NCBI GenBank assembly: GCA_027315385.1
Contig: DAHUYD010000164.1
Span: forward strand, 1 to 34,872
Direction of reading: 5' to 3'
Origin: Acidobacterium sp.
GTDB lineage: Bacteria; Acidobacteriota; Terriglobia; Terriglobales; Acidobacteriaceae
Length of the DNA stretch: 34,872 nt
A program made the translations under genes and the position numbers. This document shows positions 26,134 to 33,042 of the stretch, in pieces (the stretch's first letter is position 1; every line of letters starts with the position of its first letter). The notes under the pieces are model-generated. The model saw nothing but the letters and a program-made list of their open reading frames with translations. It was not told the DNA's origin and did no database searches.

Positions 26134-26334
26134 TTAAGCCACTCTTTTCAAATGGATTGGCGCCGGAGGACGCTTCCAGGCGTGAAAGCGCCGATAGCAC
26201 AACAAGCAGCGGTCGGCTCGCATGCCCATCAGCAGAAACGGCGCGTCCCTCAGCTGCGGGTGCGACCGATACACCGCTTCCCACTCAAAACACATTGGGC
26301 ATTTGAGCGTCGCGCTCGTTCTCGGATGGCTCAC
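26134..26334 (-). CDS. Small zinc-ribbon-like protein, 66 residues
   Basis: The ORF has two Cys-x-x-Cys pairs separated by about 30 residues (L-K-C-P-M-C and D-R-C-L-L-C), the layout of a zinc ribbon, followed by aromatic and basic residues (Y-R-R-F-H-A-W-K). Similar short zinc-ribbon proteins of unknown function are common in Acidobacteriota. I chose the GTG at 26334 because GGCGAGG lies just upstream; the frame stays open 29 codons further without useful sequence. The protein may bind nucleic acid or another protein. It is upstream of moaA on the same strand. Confidence 0.5.
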   Translation of the reverse strand: MSHPRTSATLKCPMCFEWEAVYRSHPQLRDAPFLLMGMRADRCLLCYRRFHAWKRPPAPIHLKRVA

Positions 26335-26622
26335 TGCCTCGCCCTGACCGCTCCCTTTTTCGCAGGGGCAGCAGGGATGGTGCGGGGCGGAGTTGGAGGA
26401 AGCGCCGTTGCGGGATGGCATCGTGGGTGGTCGCGCAAGTAAAGAGTGGGGCCTGAGGTTTCGATCTCACGGGCTGGATTCGCGGGCGGCAGAGGTGGTT
26501 GGTGGGAACTATCCGGCGGGCAGCGCTCGTCGGACGCCTCACCATCTCTGTCGCGATGAAGCTGGGAAGAGCGTGGACAGCCGCCTCTTGACGCGCGCGC
26601 GGGCGAGGAGTAGCTTCTTCGC
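26335..26622. other. Intergenic, nothing assignable
   Basis: This stretch separates the minus-strand zinc-ribbon ORF from the plus-strand radical SAM gene. I see several overlapping ORFs of 60-160 codons on both strands with skewed proline/arginine composition and no family pattern. No terminator or RNA gene is evident. Confidence 0.45.
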
Positions 26623-27675
26623 ATGAGCGAAGAAACGGCGAATACACTGTTCCCGATTCTGGACTCGGAGGCGGCGCGTCCGGTGGGCGTGGCGCGGCTG
26701 GCGGCTGAGGCTGGCGCTGCGGATGCGGGTCGCGATGGGCACGGCGTTGAATTCAGGACGATGGTGACACGCTCGGTGCTGAACCGCGTTGTGTCGAAGC
26801 GGATGCCGTTCTTCAACTGGGGGATCAATCCGTATCGAGGGTGCGAGTTCGGATGCCGCTACTGCTACGCGCGGTATACGCACGAGTTCATGGATAAGCA
26901 GGATCCCTACTTGTTCGAGCGAGAGATTTATATCAAGCAGCAGGCGGCGTGGCTGCTGCGTCAGGAACTGAAGCGGGTGCGGGCGGGCGAGGAGATCGCG
27001 ATCGGAACGGCTACCGACCCTTACCAGCCTGTCGAGCGGCGGGCGCATGCGACGCGAAGCCTGCTGGAGGTGCTGGCGGACCACGAGGGACTGCGGCTGG
27101 GGCTGGTGACCAAATCCACACTGATCGAGCGCGATGTGGAACTGCTGCGGCGGATCGCGCAGCGTAATATTTTGCGGATTTGCGTGACCATCACCACGCC
27201 GGATGCGAAGCTGGCGCGGGTGCTTGAGCCAAGAGCGCCACGACCGGATTTGCGATTCAGGACGGTGGAGCGGCTGCGGGCGGCGGGGCTACGGACCGGG
27301 ATCCTGTGCTCGCCGCTGCTGCCGGGAATCACTGATACGCGCGAGGCGCTCGAGGCAATGGCGCGGCGGGCGCAGAAGGTTAGGGCGAGCTTTTTGGGGG
27401 CGCAGCCGCTGTTTTTGAAGCCATGCTCTCGACCGGTGTTTCTACAGTTCATTCGCGAGCATTTTCCGGCGCTGGAGGCTCAGTATGAGGCGCGGTATCG
27501 GAATCGGGCGTTTGTTCCCAGGGCGTATCACGAGCGCGTAGGGGCGCTGGTGCAGGCGGTGGTGCGGCAGTATGGGCTGGGACAGCGGTTCAGCGCGGGC
27601 GCGCGGAAAGAGCCGCAGCCGGTTTGGCCGGTGCAGGGGGAGTTGTGGGGAAGGGTTGGTAATCAGGATCAGTGA
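26623..27675 (+). CDS. Radical SAM protein of the SPL / Rv2578c family
   Basis: A 350-residue radical SAM protein. The cluster motif is C-E-F-G-C-R-Y-C-Y-A-R (about residues 74-84, a C-x3-C-x2-C), followed by H-E-F. The block A-I-G-T-A-T-D-P-Y-Q-P-V-E and the later T-I-T-T-P-D and P-L-L-P-G-I-T-D are typical of the spore-photoproduct-lyase-like family that includes mycobacterial Rv2578c. Its reaction is unknown to me; despite the name, these non-spore-former members are not shown to repair spore photoproduct. GAGGAG is 12 bases upstream of the ATG, a little far. The cysteine/sulfate genes that follow are separated by 200 bases and have their own leader. Confidence 0.82.
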   Translation: MSEETANTLFPILDSEAARPVGVARLAAEAGAADAGRDGHGVEFRTMVTRSVLNRVVSKRMPFFNWGINPYRGCEFGCRYCYARYTHEFMDKQDPYLFEREIYIKQQAAWLLRQELKRVRAGEEIAIGTATDPYQPVERRAHATRSLLEVLADHEGLRLGLVTKSTLIERDVELLRRIAQRNILRICVTITTPDAKLARVLEPRAPRPDLRFRTVERLRAAGLRTGILCSPLLPGITDTREALEAMARRAQKVRASFLGAQPLFLKPCSRPVFLQFIREHFPALEAQYEARYRNRAFVPRAYHERVGALVQAVVRQYGLGQRFSAGARKEPQPVWPVQGELWGRVGNQDQ

Positions 27676-27716
27676 TCTGCAATCAGTGGCAAGGACGCCC
27701 TGCGAGTTCTCTCTGG

Positions 27717-27722
27717 TATGAT
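27717..27722 (+). promoter_or_regulatory. Candidate -10 element before the cys leader and cysD
   Basis: TATGAT is a five-of-six match to the -10 consensus. A good -35 is not seen at 16-18 bases upstream, so an activator may be needed. Initiation would be near 27729, about 12 bases before the leader peptide ATG at 27741. No Shine-Dalgarno sequence precedes that ATG. Confidence 0.4.
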
Positions 27723-27740
27723 GGCGCTACCGAACCTCTG

Positions 27741-27824
27741 ATGGAACCCCACAACGCAAAATGGGCCAGTTGGAGCGGCCAGCTGCCTGAGGAATCCCGC
27801 GCCTGTCGCCGCTGTTGTCGCTAG
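27741..27824 (+). CDS. Cysteine-rich leader peptide of the cysD operon (candidate)
   Basis: A 27-codon ORF with ATG and TAG that ends Ala-Cys-Arg-Arg-Cys-Cys-Arg; three of the last six codons are TGT. The ORF lies 64 bases upstream of cysD, between a TATGAT element and a small hairpin with a T6 run. Cysteine-rich short ORFs upstream of sulfur-assimilation genes are known from actinobacteria as cysteine-responsive attenuators, in which ribosome stalling at Cys codons changes downstream expression. The same logic fits here: low cysteinyl-tRNA would signal need for sulfate activation. It has no Shine-Dalgarno sequence. The call is from composition and position only, and chance is possible because the ORF is short. 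Confidence 0.55.
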   Translation: MEPHNAKWASWSGQLPEESRACRRCCR

Positions 27825-27834
27825 CTCTTCGCGC

Positions 27835-27857
27835 AGCACGCCGTGGCTCTCTTTTTT
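27835..27857 (+). terminator. Possible attenuator hairpin and T6 run before cysD
   Basis: AGCAC (27835-27839) can pair with GTG and CT (27843-27848, one bulged G) around a three-base loop, followed by CTC and TTTTTT (27852-27857). An alternative pairing of GCTGT (27811-27815, inside the leader's Cys codons) with GCAGC (27833-27837) would compete for the same bases. The stem is short, so termination strength is doubtful; the T run between leader and cysD is the firmer observation. Confidence 0.35.
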
Positions 27858-27887
27858 AAATAATCCCAAATTTGCTGGATGGTATGG

Positions 27888-28784
27888 ATGAGCGGGTATC
27901 TCGCCAGTCTGGAAGCAGAGTCTATCGAAATTCTGCGGGAAGCGGTCGCGCTGGCGGAAAAGCCGGTGATGATGTACTCGATCGGCAAGGATTCCTCCGT
28001 GATGCTGCACCTGGCGCGGAAGGCGTTCTGGCCGGCCGCGCCGCCGTTTCCGCTGCTGCACGTGGACACGACCTGGAAATTCCGGGAGATGATCGAATTC
28101 CGGAACCGCATAGCCCGGGAATGCGGGATGAAGCTGCTGGTGCACACGAATCACAAGCGGAAGGCGGAAGGGGTGAACCCGTTCACGTACGATTCGGACA
28201 CCTACACGGGGCTGATGAAGACGGAGGCCCTGAAGCAGGCGCTGGATGAGGGCGGATTCGATCTGATCATCGGCGGGGCGCGGCGCGATGAGGAGAAGTC
28301 GCGAGCCAAAGAGAGGATTTTCTCGTTCCGCTCGCCGGGGCATCGCTGGGATCCCAAACTGCAGCGGCCGGAGCTGTGGAACATCTACAACGCGCGCATT
28401 CATCCGGGCGAATCGATCCGGGTGTTTCCGCTTTCCAACTGGACGGAAGCGGACATCTGGCAGTACATCGCGGCCGAGAACATCGAGATCGTGAAGCTGT
28501 ACTTTGCGGCGATGCGGCCGGTGGTGCGGCGGTCGAACCAGTGGATCATGGTGGACGACGAGCGCATGCCACTCAATCTGGGCGAGACGCCGGAGATGAA
28601 GATGGTGCGGTTCCGGACGCTGGGCTGCTATCCGCTGACGGCGGCGATGGAGAGCACGGCGACAACGATAGCGGAAATTGTGGAAGAGACGCAGACGGCG
28701 CGGACCTCCGAGCGCCAGGGGCGGCTGATCGATCACGATCAGGCGGCTTCGATGGAGAAAAAGAAGGTGGAGGGTTATTTCTGA
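27888..28784 (+). CDS. cysD: Sulfate adenylyltransferase subunit 2
   Basis: A 298-residue catalytic subunit of ATP sulfurylase, which makes adenosine 5'-phosphosulfate (APS) from sulfate and ATP. The PP-loop [15 protein letters not shown] is at about residues 31-45. The blocks [22 protein letters not shown] and R-F-R-T-L-G-C-Y-P are those of CysD, not of PAPS reductase. I chose the ATG at 27888 (GGATGG five bases upstream); the ATG at 27879 is also in frame. The stop overlaps the ATG of cysNC (TGATG), so the two subunits are made in a coupled way. Confidence 0.95.
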   Translation: MSGYLASLEAESIEILREAVALAEKPVMMYSIGKDSSVMLHLARKAFWPAAPPFPLLHVDTTWKFREMIEFRNRIARECGMKLLVHTNHKRKAEGVNPFTYDSDTYTGLMKTEALKQALDEGGFDLIIGGARRDEEKSRAKERIFSFRSPGHRWDPKLQRPELWNIYNARIHPGESIRVFPLSNWTEADIWQYIAAENIEIVKLYFAAMRPVVRRSNQWIMVDDERMPLNLGETPEMKMVRFRTLGCYPLTAAMESTATTIAEIVEETQTARTSERQGRLIDHDQAASMEKKKVEGYF

Positions 28785-30637
28785 TGGGGGACGTGCTGCG
28801 GTTTATCACCTGCGGGAGCGTGGACGATGGGAAGTCGACGCTGATCGGGCGGCTGCTATGGGAATCGAAGCAGGTGTTCGAGGATCATCTGTCGGCACTG
28901 GAGCGGGACTCGACGCGCTACGGAACACAGGGGGATGCGATCGACTTCGCGCTGCTGGTGGACGGGCTGCAGTCGGAGCGCGAGCAGAGCATCACGATCG
29001 ATGTTGCTTACCGCTTCTTCGCGACGCCGCGGCGGCGGTTTATCGTAGCGGACACGCCCGGCCACGAACAGTACACGCGCAACATGGCGACGGGAGCGTC
29101 TACGTCGGAACTGGCGGTGCTGGTGGTGAACGCGGGCAAGGGATTGCAGGTGCAGACGCACCGGCACGCGCGGATCGTATCGTTGCTGGGCATTCGCCAC
29201 CTGGCGATGGCTATCAACAAGATGGACCTGGTGGACTGGGACCAGGAGGTTTTCGACCGCATCGTGGAGGAGTTCCGGCCGGTGGTGCGGGAACTGGGGT
29301 TCCAGTCGTTCCAGCCGATTCCGGTGTCGGCGCTGAACGGGGACAACATCACGGAGAGCAGCGCTGCGGCGCCCTGGTACAAGGGGCCGACGCTGCTGAA
29401 TTATCTGGAAGAGGTGGATGCGACCACGGATGTGCCGGATCTGAAGTTCCGGATGGCGGTGCAGCTGGTGAATCGCCCAACGCACGATTTCCGGGGCTAC
29501 TGCGGGCGTATCGCCAGCGGGCAAGTGAAAGCGGGGGACCGCGTGCGGGTGGTTCCGGGCGGACAGGAGACGAAAATCCGGTCGATCGTTGCGTGGCAGT
29601 CGGAGCTTCCGTCGGCGAGTGCGGGGGAATCCGTGACGCTGTGCCTGGCGGATGAGGTGGACGTGTCGCGGGGCAGCGTGCTGTCGACGGCGGGCGATCC
29701 GGTGGACTTGAGCGACCAGTTCGAGGCGCGGGTGATCTGTCTTTCCGGCCATCATCTGGTGGCGGGACGCTCGTATCTGATGAATCTGCATACCGCGCAG
29801 GCGGTGGCGACCATCACCGCGATCAAGCATCGGGTGGACGCGCGCACGGGGAGCCATGAGGCGGCCAGGGCGCTGGAGATGAACGATATCGGCGTGGTGA
29901 ATGTGTCGACGGATCGGGCGGTGCCGTTCGAGCCGTACGAACGCTGCCGGCGGCTGGGAAGCTTCATTCTGGTGGATCGGATCACAAACGAGACCGTGGG
30001 CGCGGGGATGGTGGACTTTTCGCTGCGGCGGGCGGCGAACATCCACTGGCAGCACGTGGATATCAATAAGCAGGCGCGGGCGGAGCAGAAGCTGCAGAAG
30101 CCCGTGTGCCTGTGGTTCACGGGACTGTCCGCGTCGGGGAAATCGACGATTGCGAATTTGCTGGAGAAGCGGGTGTTTGCGGCGGGGAAGCACACTTACA
30201 TGCTGGACGGAGACAACGTGCGGCACGGGCTGAATCGGGATCTGGGGTTCACGGAGGCTGATCGGACGGAGAATATCCGGCGCGTGACGGAAGTGGCGAG
30301 GCTGATGGTGGATGCGGGACTGGTGACGATTGTTTCGTTCATCAGTCCGTACCGGGCGGAGCGGGAACTGGCGCGCTCGCGGTTTGAGGCGGGCGAGTTC
30401 ATCGAGGTATTTGTAGACACTCCGCTGGAGATCTGCGAGCAGCGCGATCCCAAGGGGTTGTACGCGAAGGCGCGCCGCGGGGACCTGAAGAATTTCACAG
30501 GGATCGACAGCGATTACGAGCCGCCCGTCTCGCCGGAGGTCCACCTGCGAACGGCGAGCGAACCGGTAGAACAATGCGTGGATCGAATCCTGCAGATGCT
30601 TGAACAGGCGGGAAAGCGCGAGGAGAAAGCACAGTGA
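28784..30637 (+). CDS. cysNC: Bifunctional sulfate adenylyltransferase subunit 1 / APS kinase
   Basis: A 617-residue fusion. The N-terminal part (about 1-430) is the CysN GTPase that drives ATP sulfurylase: [10 protein letters not shown] (11-20), [12 protein letters not shown] and N-K-M-D-L-V-D-W. It is followed by the elongation-factor-like beta-barrel domains. The C-terminal part (about 440-617) is APS kinase, which phosphorylates APS to PAPS: P-loop G-L-S-A-S-G-K-S-T (447-455), [11 protein letters not shown], and G-L-Y-A-K-A-R-R-G. The same fusion is known as NodQ in rhizobia and as CysNC elsewhere. The start overlaps the cysD stop, and the stop overlaps the cysQ start. No nodulation genes are near, so this is a general sulfate activation role. 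Confidence 0.95.
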   Translation: MGDVLRFITCGSVDDGKSTLIGRLLWESKQVFEDHLSALERDSTRYGTQGDAIDFALLVDGLQSEREQSITIDVAYRFFATPRRRFIVADTPGHEQYTRNMATGASTSELAVLVVNAGKGLQVQTHRHARIVSLLGIRHLAMAINKMDLVDWDQEVFDRIVEEFRPVVRELGFQSFQPIPVSALNGDNITESSAAAPWYKGPTLLNYLEEVDATTDVPDLKFRMAVQLVNRPTHDFRGYCGRIASGQVKAGDRVRVVPGGQETKIRSIVAWQSELPSASAGESVTLCLADEVDVSRGSVLSTAGDPVDLSDQFEARVICLSGHHLVAGRSYLMNLHTAQAVATITAIKHRVDARTGSHEAARALEMNDIGVVNVSTDRAVPFEPYERCRRLGSFILVDRITNETVGAGMVDFSLRRAANIHWQHVDINKQARAEQKLQKPVCLWFTGLSASGKSTIANLLEKRVFAAGKHTYMLDGDNVRHGLNRDLGFTEADRTENIRRVTEVARLMVDAGLVTIVSFISPYRAERELARSRFEAGEFIEVFVDTPLEICEQRDPKGLYAKARRGDLKNFTGIDSDYEPPVSPEVHLRTASEPVEQCVDRILQMLEQAGKREEKAQ

Positions 30638-31437
30638 GCGGAACCAGCGATGCCGGCGAGGAGAAGGGCTTGCGCGAACTTCTGCCGCGGGTGGTTGAGA
30701 TCGCGCGCCAGGCGGGCGGGAAGATCATGCGGTTGTACGCCGAGGTGAATCCCGCGGTCGAATACAAGCGGGACAATTCTCCGCTGACGCAGGCGGATCT
30801 GGCTTCTCATCGCGTGATCGACGAGGAGTTAACGCGCATTGCGCCGGAGTGGCCCGTGCTGTCGGAGGAGTCGAAGGAGATTCCCTTCGATCAGCGCCGC
30901 GGGTGGCAGCGGTTCTGGCTGGTCGATCCGCTGGACGGGACGAAAGAATTCCTGAAGCGCAACGGCGAGTTCACAGTGAACATCGCGCTGATGGAAGAGG
31001 GGCGGCCAATTCTGGGCGTGGTTTACGCGCCCGCGATGGATCGGATGTACTACGCGGCACGCGGCGCCGGGGCATGGAAGGCGGAGGGCGGAGCCGTCGC
31101 GGCGATTCGGATCGGGCGGGCGGAACACGGGAGGATCCGCGTGGTGACGAGCCGCTCGCACGCGTCCAGGGAGGATAACCTGTCCCCATACACGGGCGGA
31201 GACGCGGCTTGCGACTTCGTCACGATGGGCAGCTCGCTGAAGTTCTGCCTGGTGGCAGAAGGGGCGGCGGATGTGTATCCGCGCACGGGGCCGACGATGG
31301 AGTGGGACACGGCGGCGGCGCAGTGCGTGGTGGAACAGGCGGGCGGGACGGTGACGGATCTCGAGGGCAATCCGATGAGTTACAACAAGGCGGTGCTGCT
31401 GAATCCGGGGTTTGTGGCGCGGGGTGAAGCGAAGTAA
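30634..31437 (+). CDS. cysQ: 3'(2'),5'-bisphosphate nucleotidase CysQ
   Basis: A 267-residue Mg-dependent, inositol-monophosphatase-fold enzyme that hydrolyses PAP to AMP, and may also act on PAPS, so it removes the by-product of sulfotransfer. The metal-binding residues are in E-E-S-K-E (78-82) and D-P-L-D-G-T-K-E-F (98-106), and the last block is [12 protein letters not shown] (about 223-234). The GTG start overlaps the cysNC stop by four bases. Position and coupling fit a role in sulfate activation. An inositol monophosphatase is less likely because the sequence pattern [13 protein letters not shown] is that of CysQ. Confidence 0.93.
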   Translation: MSGTSDAGEEKGLRELLPRVVEIARQAGGKIMRLYAEVNPAVEYKRDNSPLTQADLASHRVIDEELTRIAPEWPVLSEESKEIPFDQRRGWQRFWLVDPLDGTKEFLKRNGEFTVNIALMEEGRPILGVVYAPAMDRMYYAARGAGAWKAEGGAVAAIRIGRAEHGRIRVVTSRSHASREDNLSPYTGGDAACDFVTMGSSLKFCLVAEGAADVYPRTGPTMEWDTAAAQCVVEQAGGTVTDLEGNPMSYNKAVLLNPGFVARGEAK

Positions 31438-31472
31438 ACGGCCGGCGCGGGCAAATGGCGGGCTCTCCATGG

Positions 31473-32318
31473 TCAGAACAGGAGACGCCCGGTAAAGATG
31501 AGCTGGTGGTTGTAGGTGTGGAACGAGCTGACGGCGATCTGCTCGCCGGCTCCGAGGCAGATACCTAAGCGGGTTTCGGCGCCGGGACGGCGCAATTTGT
31601 GGGCAGCGAGCAGGCCGGGCGTCATGAAGGCCTGGGTTCTGCCGTCGTTCGGACCTCCGTGAAAATAGGTGGCATTGAATTCCGCTTCCGGCCAGAAGTA
31701 TTTGGCGAGATGGTATTCGGCGGCGGTATTCCAGGCGACGGGGCGGCCGAGCGTGGTGGTGTGGCCGGTGGGCAGGGCGGCGCTGAGGGTGGTCTGCAGA
31801 TTGAAATTGCCGAAGCCTTTGCCGAAACCCATGGCGGGGGAGACTGTCGCATCCGTGCTTCCGTTCTTATAACTCCCGGTGGGAACGGTGGCGCCGAGGA
31901 AGGCGCTGACGGCGTAATTTCCATGAAGGGCGTTACCTGCGAAGATGCGGTATTTGGCAAGAAACGAGGCATCGCCGGCGCCGTCCGGGGTGGCGGCGCT
32001 GCTGTGCGTGAGCAGAGGCGGAAGATTGAAATCGAACTCGGTGTTGGCCCAGGGAATCAGGTTGAGGCCCTTGCTGGTGTCGTAGTTCCACGTGGTGGCG
32101 TGGCTGGAGGCGATCTGGCGGGTGAAGTCGCCGCGGTAGACCTGAATGAGCGGCACGAAGGTGGTGACCAGAGGCGGCGTCCAGGCGGGCTGCATTCGCT
32201 GGGTTGCCGAGGCGCGAGCTTCCCATTGCGCGAAGAAGTTGTTCTGAGCCGGCGCGGAGAGCGCAGCCGCGAAAAGAAGAAAGCCTGCACAGGCCTTGAG
32301 CATAGGTTTCGCGATCAT
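31473..32318 (-). CDS. Outer-membrane beta-barrel protein, transporter-like
   Basis: A 281-residue exported protein with a signal peptide (about 1-24, ending A-P-A-Q). The rest shows alternating hydrophobic and polar residues and many aromatics, and ends in a strand with a C-terminal Phe (F-T-G-R-L-L-F), as in outer-membrane barrels. G-D-A-S-F-L-A-K-Y-R-I-F and T-V-P-T-G-S-Y resemble the phenol MetA-degradation/transporter-like barrel family, and that is the best guess. It converges with cysQ, with 35 bases between stops. The substrate is unknown. Confidence 0.65.
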   Translation of the reverse strand: MIAKPMLKACAGFLLFAAALSAPAQNNFFAQWEARASATQRMQPAWTPPLVTTFVPLIQVYRGDFTRQIASSHATTWNYDTSKGLNLIPWANTEFDFNLPPLLTHSSAATPDGAGDASFLAKYRIFAGNALHGNYAVSAFLGATVPTGSYKNGSTDATVSPAMGFGKGFGNFNLQTTLSAALPTGHTTTLGRPVAWNTAAEYHLAKYFWPEAEFNATYFHGGPNDGRTQAFMTPGLLAAHKLRRPGAETRLGICLGAGEQIAVSSFHTYNHQLIFTGRLLF

Positions 32319-32528
32319 GCCCGTTAAATGGGCAGGAGAACAACCAACTTTCGATGGATTTTGCAGAGGGTTCGGACGGGGAAGCGAGAATGTCGCCGCG
32401 GGTGGAGCGCTGGAGCGGGGCAGGGTCAGCGCCGCGCGATGAGCTTTGACAGCCTGACGGTTGCGGCTCGCGAGGCCGTTGCGTATAGTGCGAACAAAGC
32501 AGAGCAGCGAGCAAACAAAGGAGCCGAA

Positions 32529-32924
32529 ATGGCGGGAGAGGCAGCAGCCGTGATCGGGAAGTCCGTACAGATTCGAGGCGAAGTGAAAGGCAACGAGGAC
32601 CTGCTGGTGGAGGGTCTGGTGGAAGGCACCATCACGCTAACCGATCACCGATTGACCATTGGCGCGAACGCGCGGGTGCAGGCCAACGTCTCCGCACGGG
32701 ACGTGGTGCTGCAGGGCACGCTGCACGGCGACGCTCATGCGTCGGGCCGCGTAGAATTGCGCGCGGGCTGCCACATGACGGGGGACATCCACGCGGCGCG
32801 GCTCTCGATCGAGGAGAACGCGATCCTTTCGGGCAAAGTGGAGCTGAACGCATCGGCGAGCGCGGAGAAGCCGGCTGCCGCGGCGCCTGCAGGCACGACG
32901 CAGGCAGCAACGTTTGCGGGGTGA
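32529..32924 (+). CDS. Bactofilin
   Basis: A 131-residue polymer-forming cytoskeletal protein. The beta-helix domain covers about residues 10-105: I-G-K-S-V-Q-I-R-G-E-V, then G-N-E-D-L-L-V-E-G-L-V-E-G-T-I, G-A-N-A-R-V-Q-A-N-V, V-V-L-Q-G-T-L-H-G-D-A, and L-S-I-E-E-N-A-I-L-S-G-K-V. The C-terminal 25 residues are Ala/Pro-rich and flexible. Bactofilins form nucleotide-independent filaments and often scaffold cell-wall enzymes. I chose the ATG at 32529, which has AAAGGAG seven bases upstream; the frame continues another 67 codons upstream with charged, unlike sequence. It diverges from the outer-membrane protein gene. Confidence 0.9.
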   Translation: MAGEAAAVIGKSVQIRGEVKGNEDLLVEGLVEGTITLTDHRLTIGANARVQANVSARDVVLQGTLHGDAHASGRVELRAGCHMTGDIHAARLSIEENAILSGKVELNASASAEKPAAAAPAGTTQAATFAG

Positions 32925-32981
32925 GTGACAGAGGCGCGATCTCGGACGGCGATGCCGGCGAGCAGGGAGCAGGAATCAGAG

Positions 32982-33012
32982 CGGCTCCGCATCCAGGATG
33001 GATGCGGAGCCG
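32982..33012. terminator. Perfect 13-bp hairpin between convergent bactofilin and GH3 genes
   Basis: CGGCTCCGCATCC pairs perfectly with GGATGCGGAGCCG around a five-base loop. It lies between the bactofilin stop and the beta-glucosidase stop on the opposite strand. Neither side has a long T run (TTGCTGTTTCTG on the plus strand), so it may act as a weak bidirectional terminator or an mRNA stabiliser. Confidence 0.6.
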
Positions 33013-33042
33013 TTGCTGTTTCTGAAGATGCCGGATGTGACC

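Noticed and set aside
26285-26647. Minus-strand ORF of 120 codons between moaA and the radical SAM gene
   Set aside because: It overlaps the radical SAM start and the zinc-ribbon frame; proline/arginine-rich with no family match.
27676-27740. SAM or other known riboswitch upstream of cysD
   Set aside because: The leader is short and mostly occupied by the small ORF; I could not recognise any conserved riboswitch core.
28856-30574. Long minus-strand ORF of 572 codons opposite cysNC
   Set aside because: It is the antisense shadow of a well-supported gene in GC-rich DNA; its translation is rich in His and Arg and has no domain pattern.
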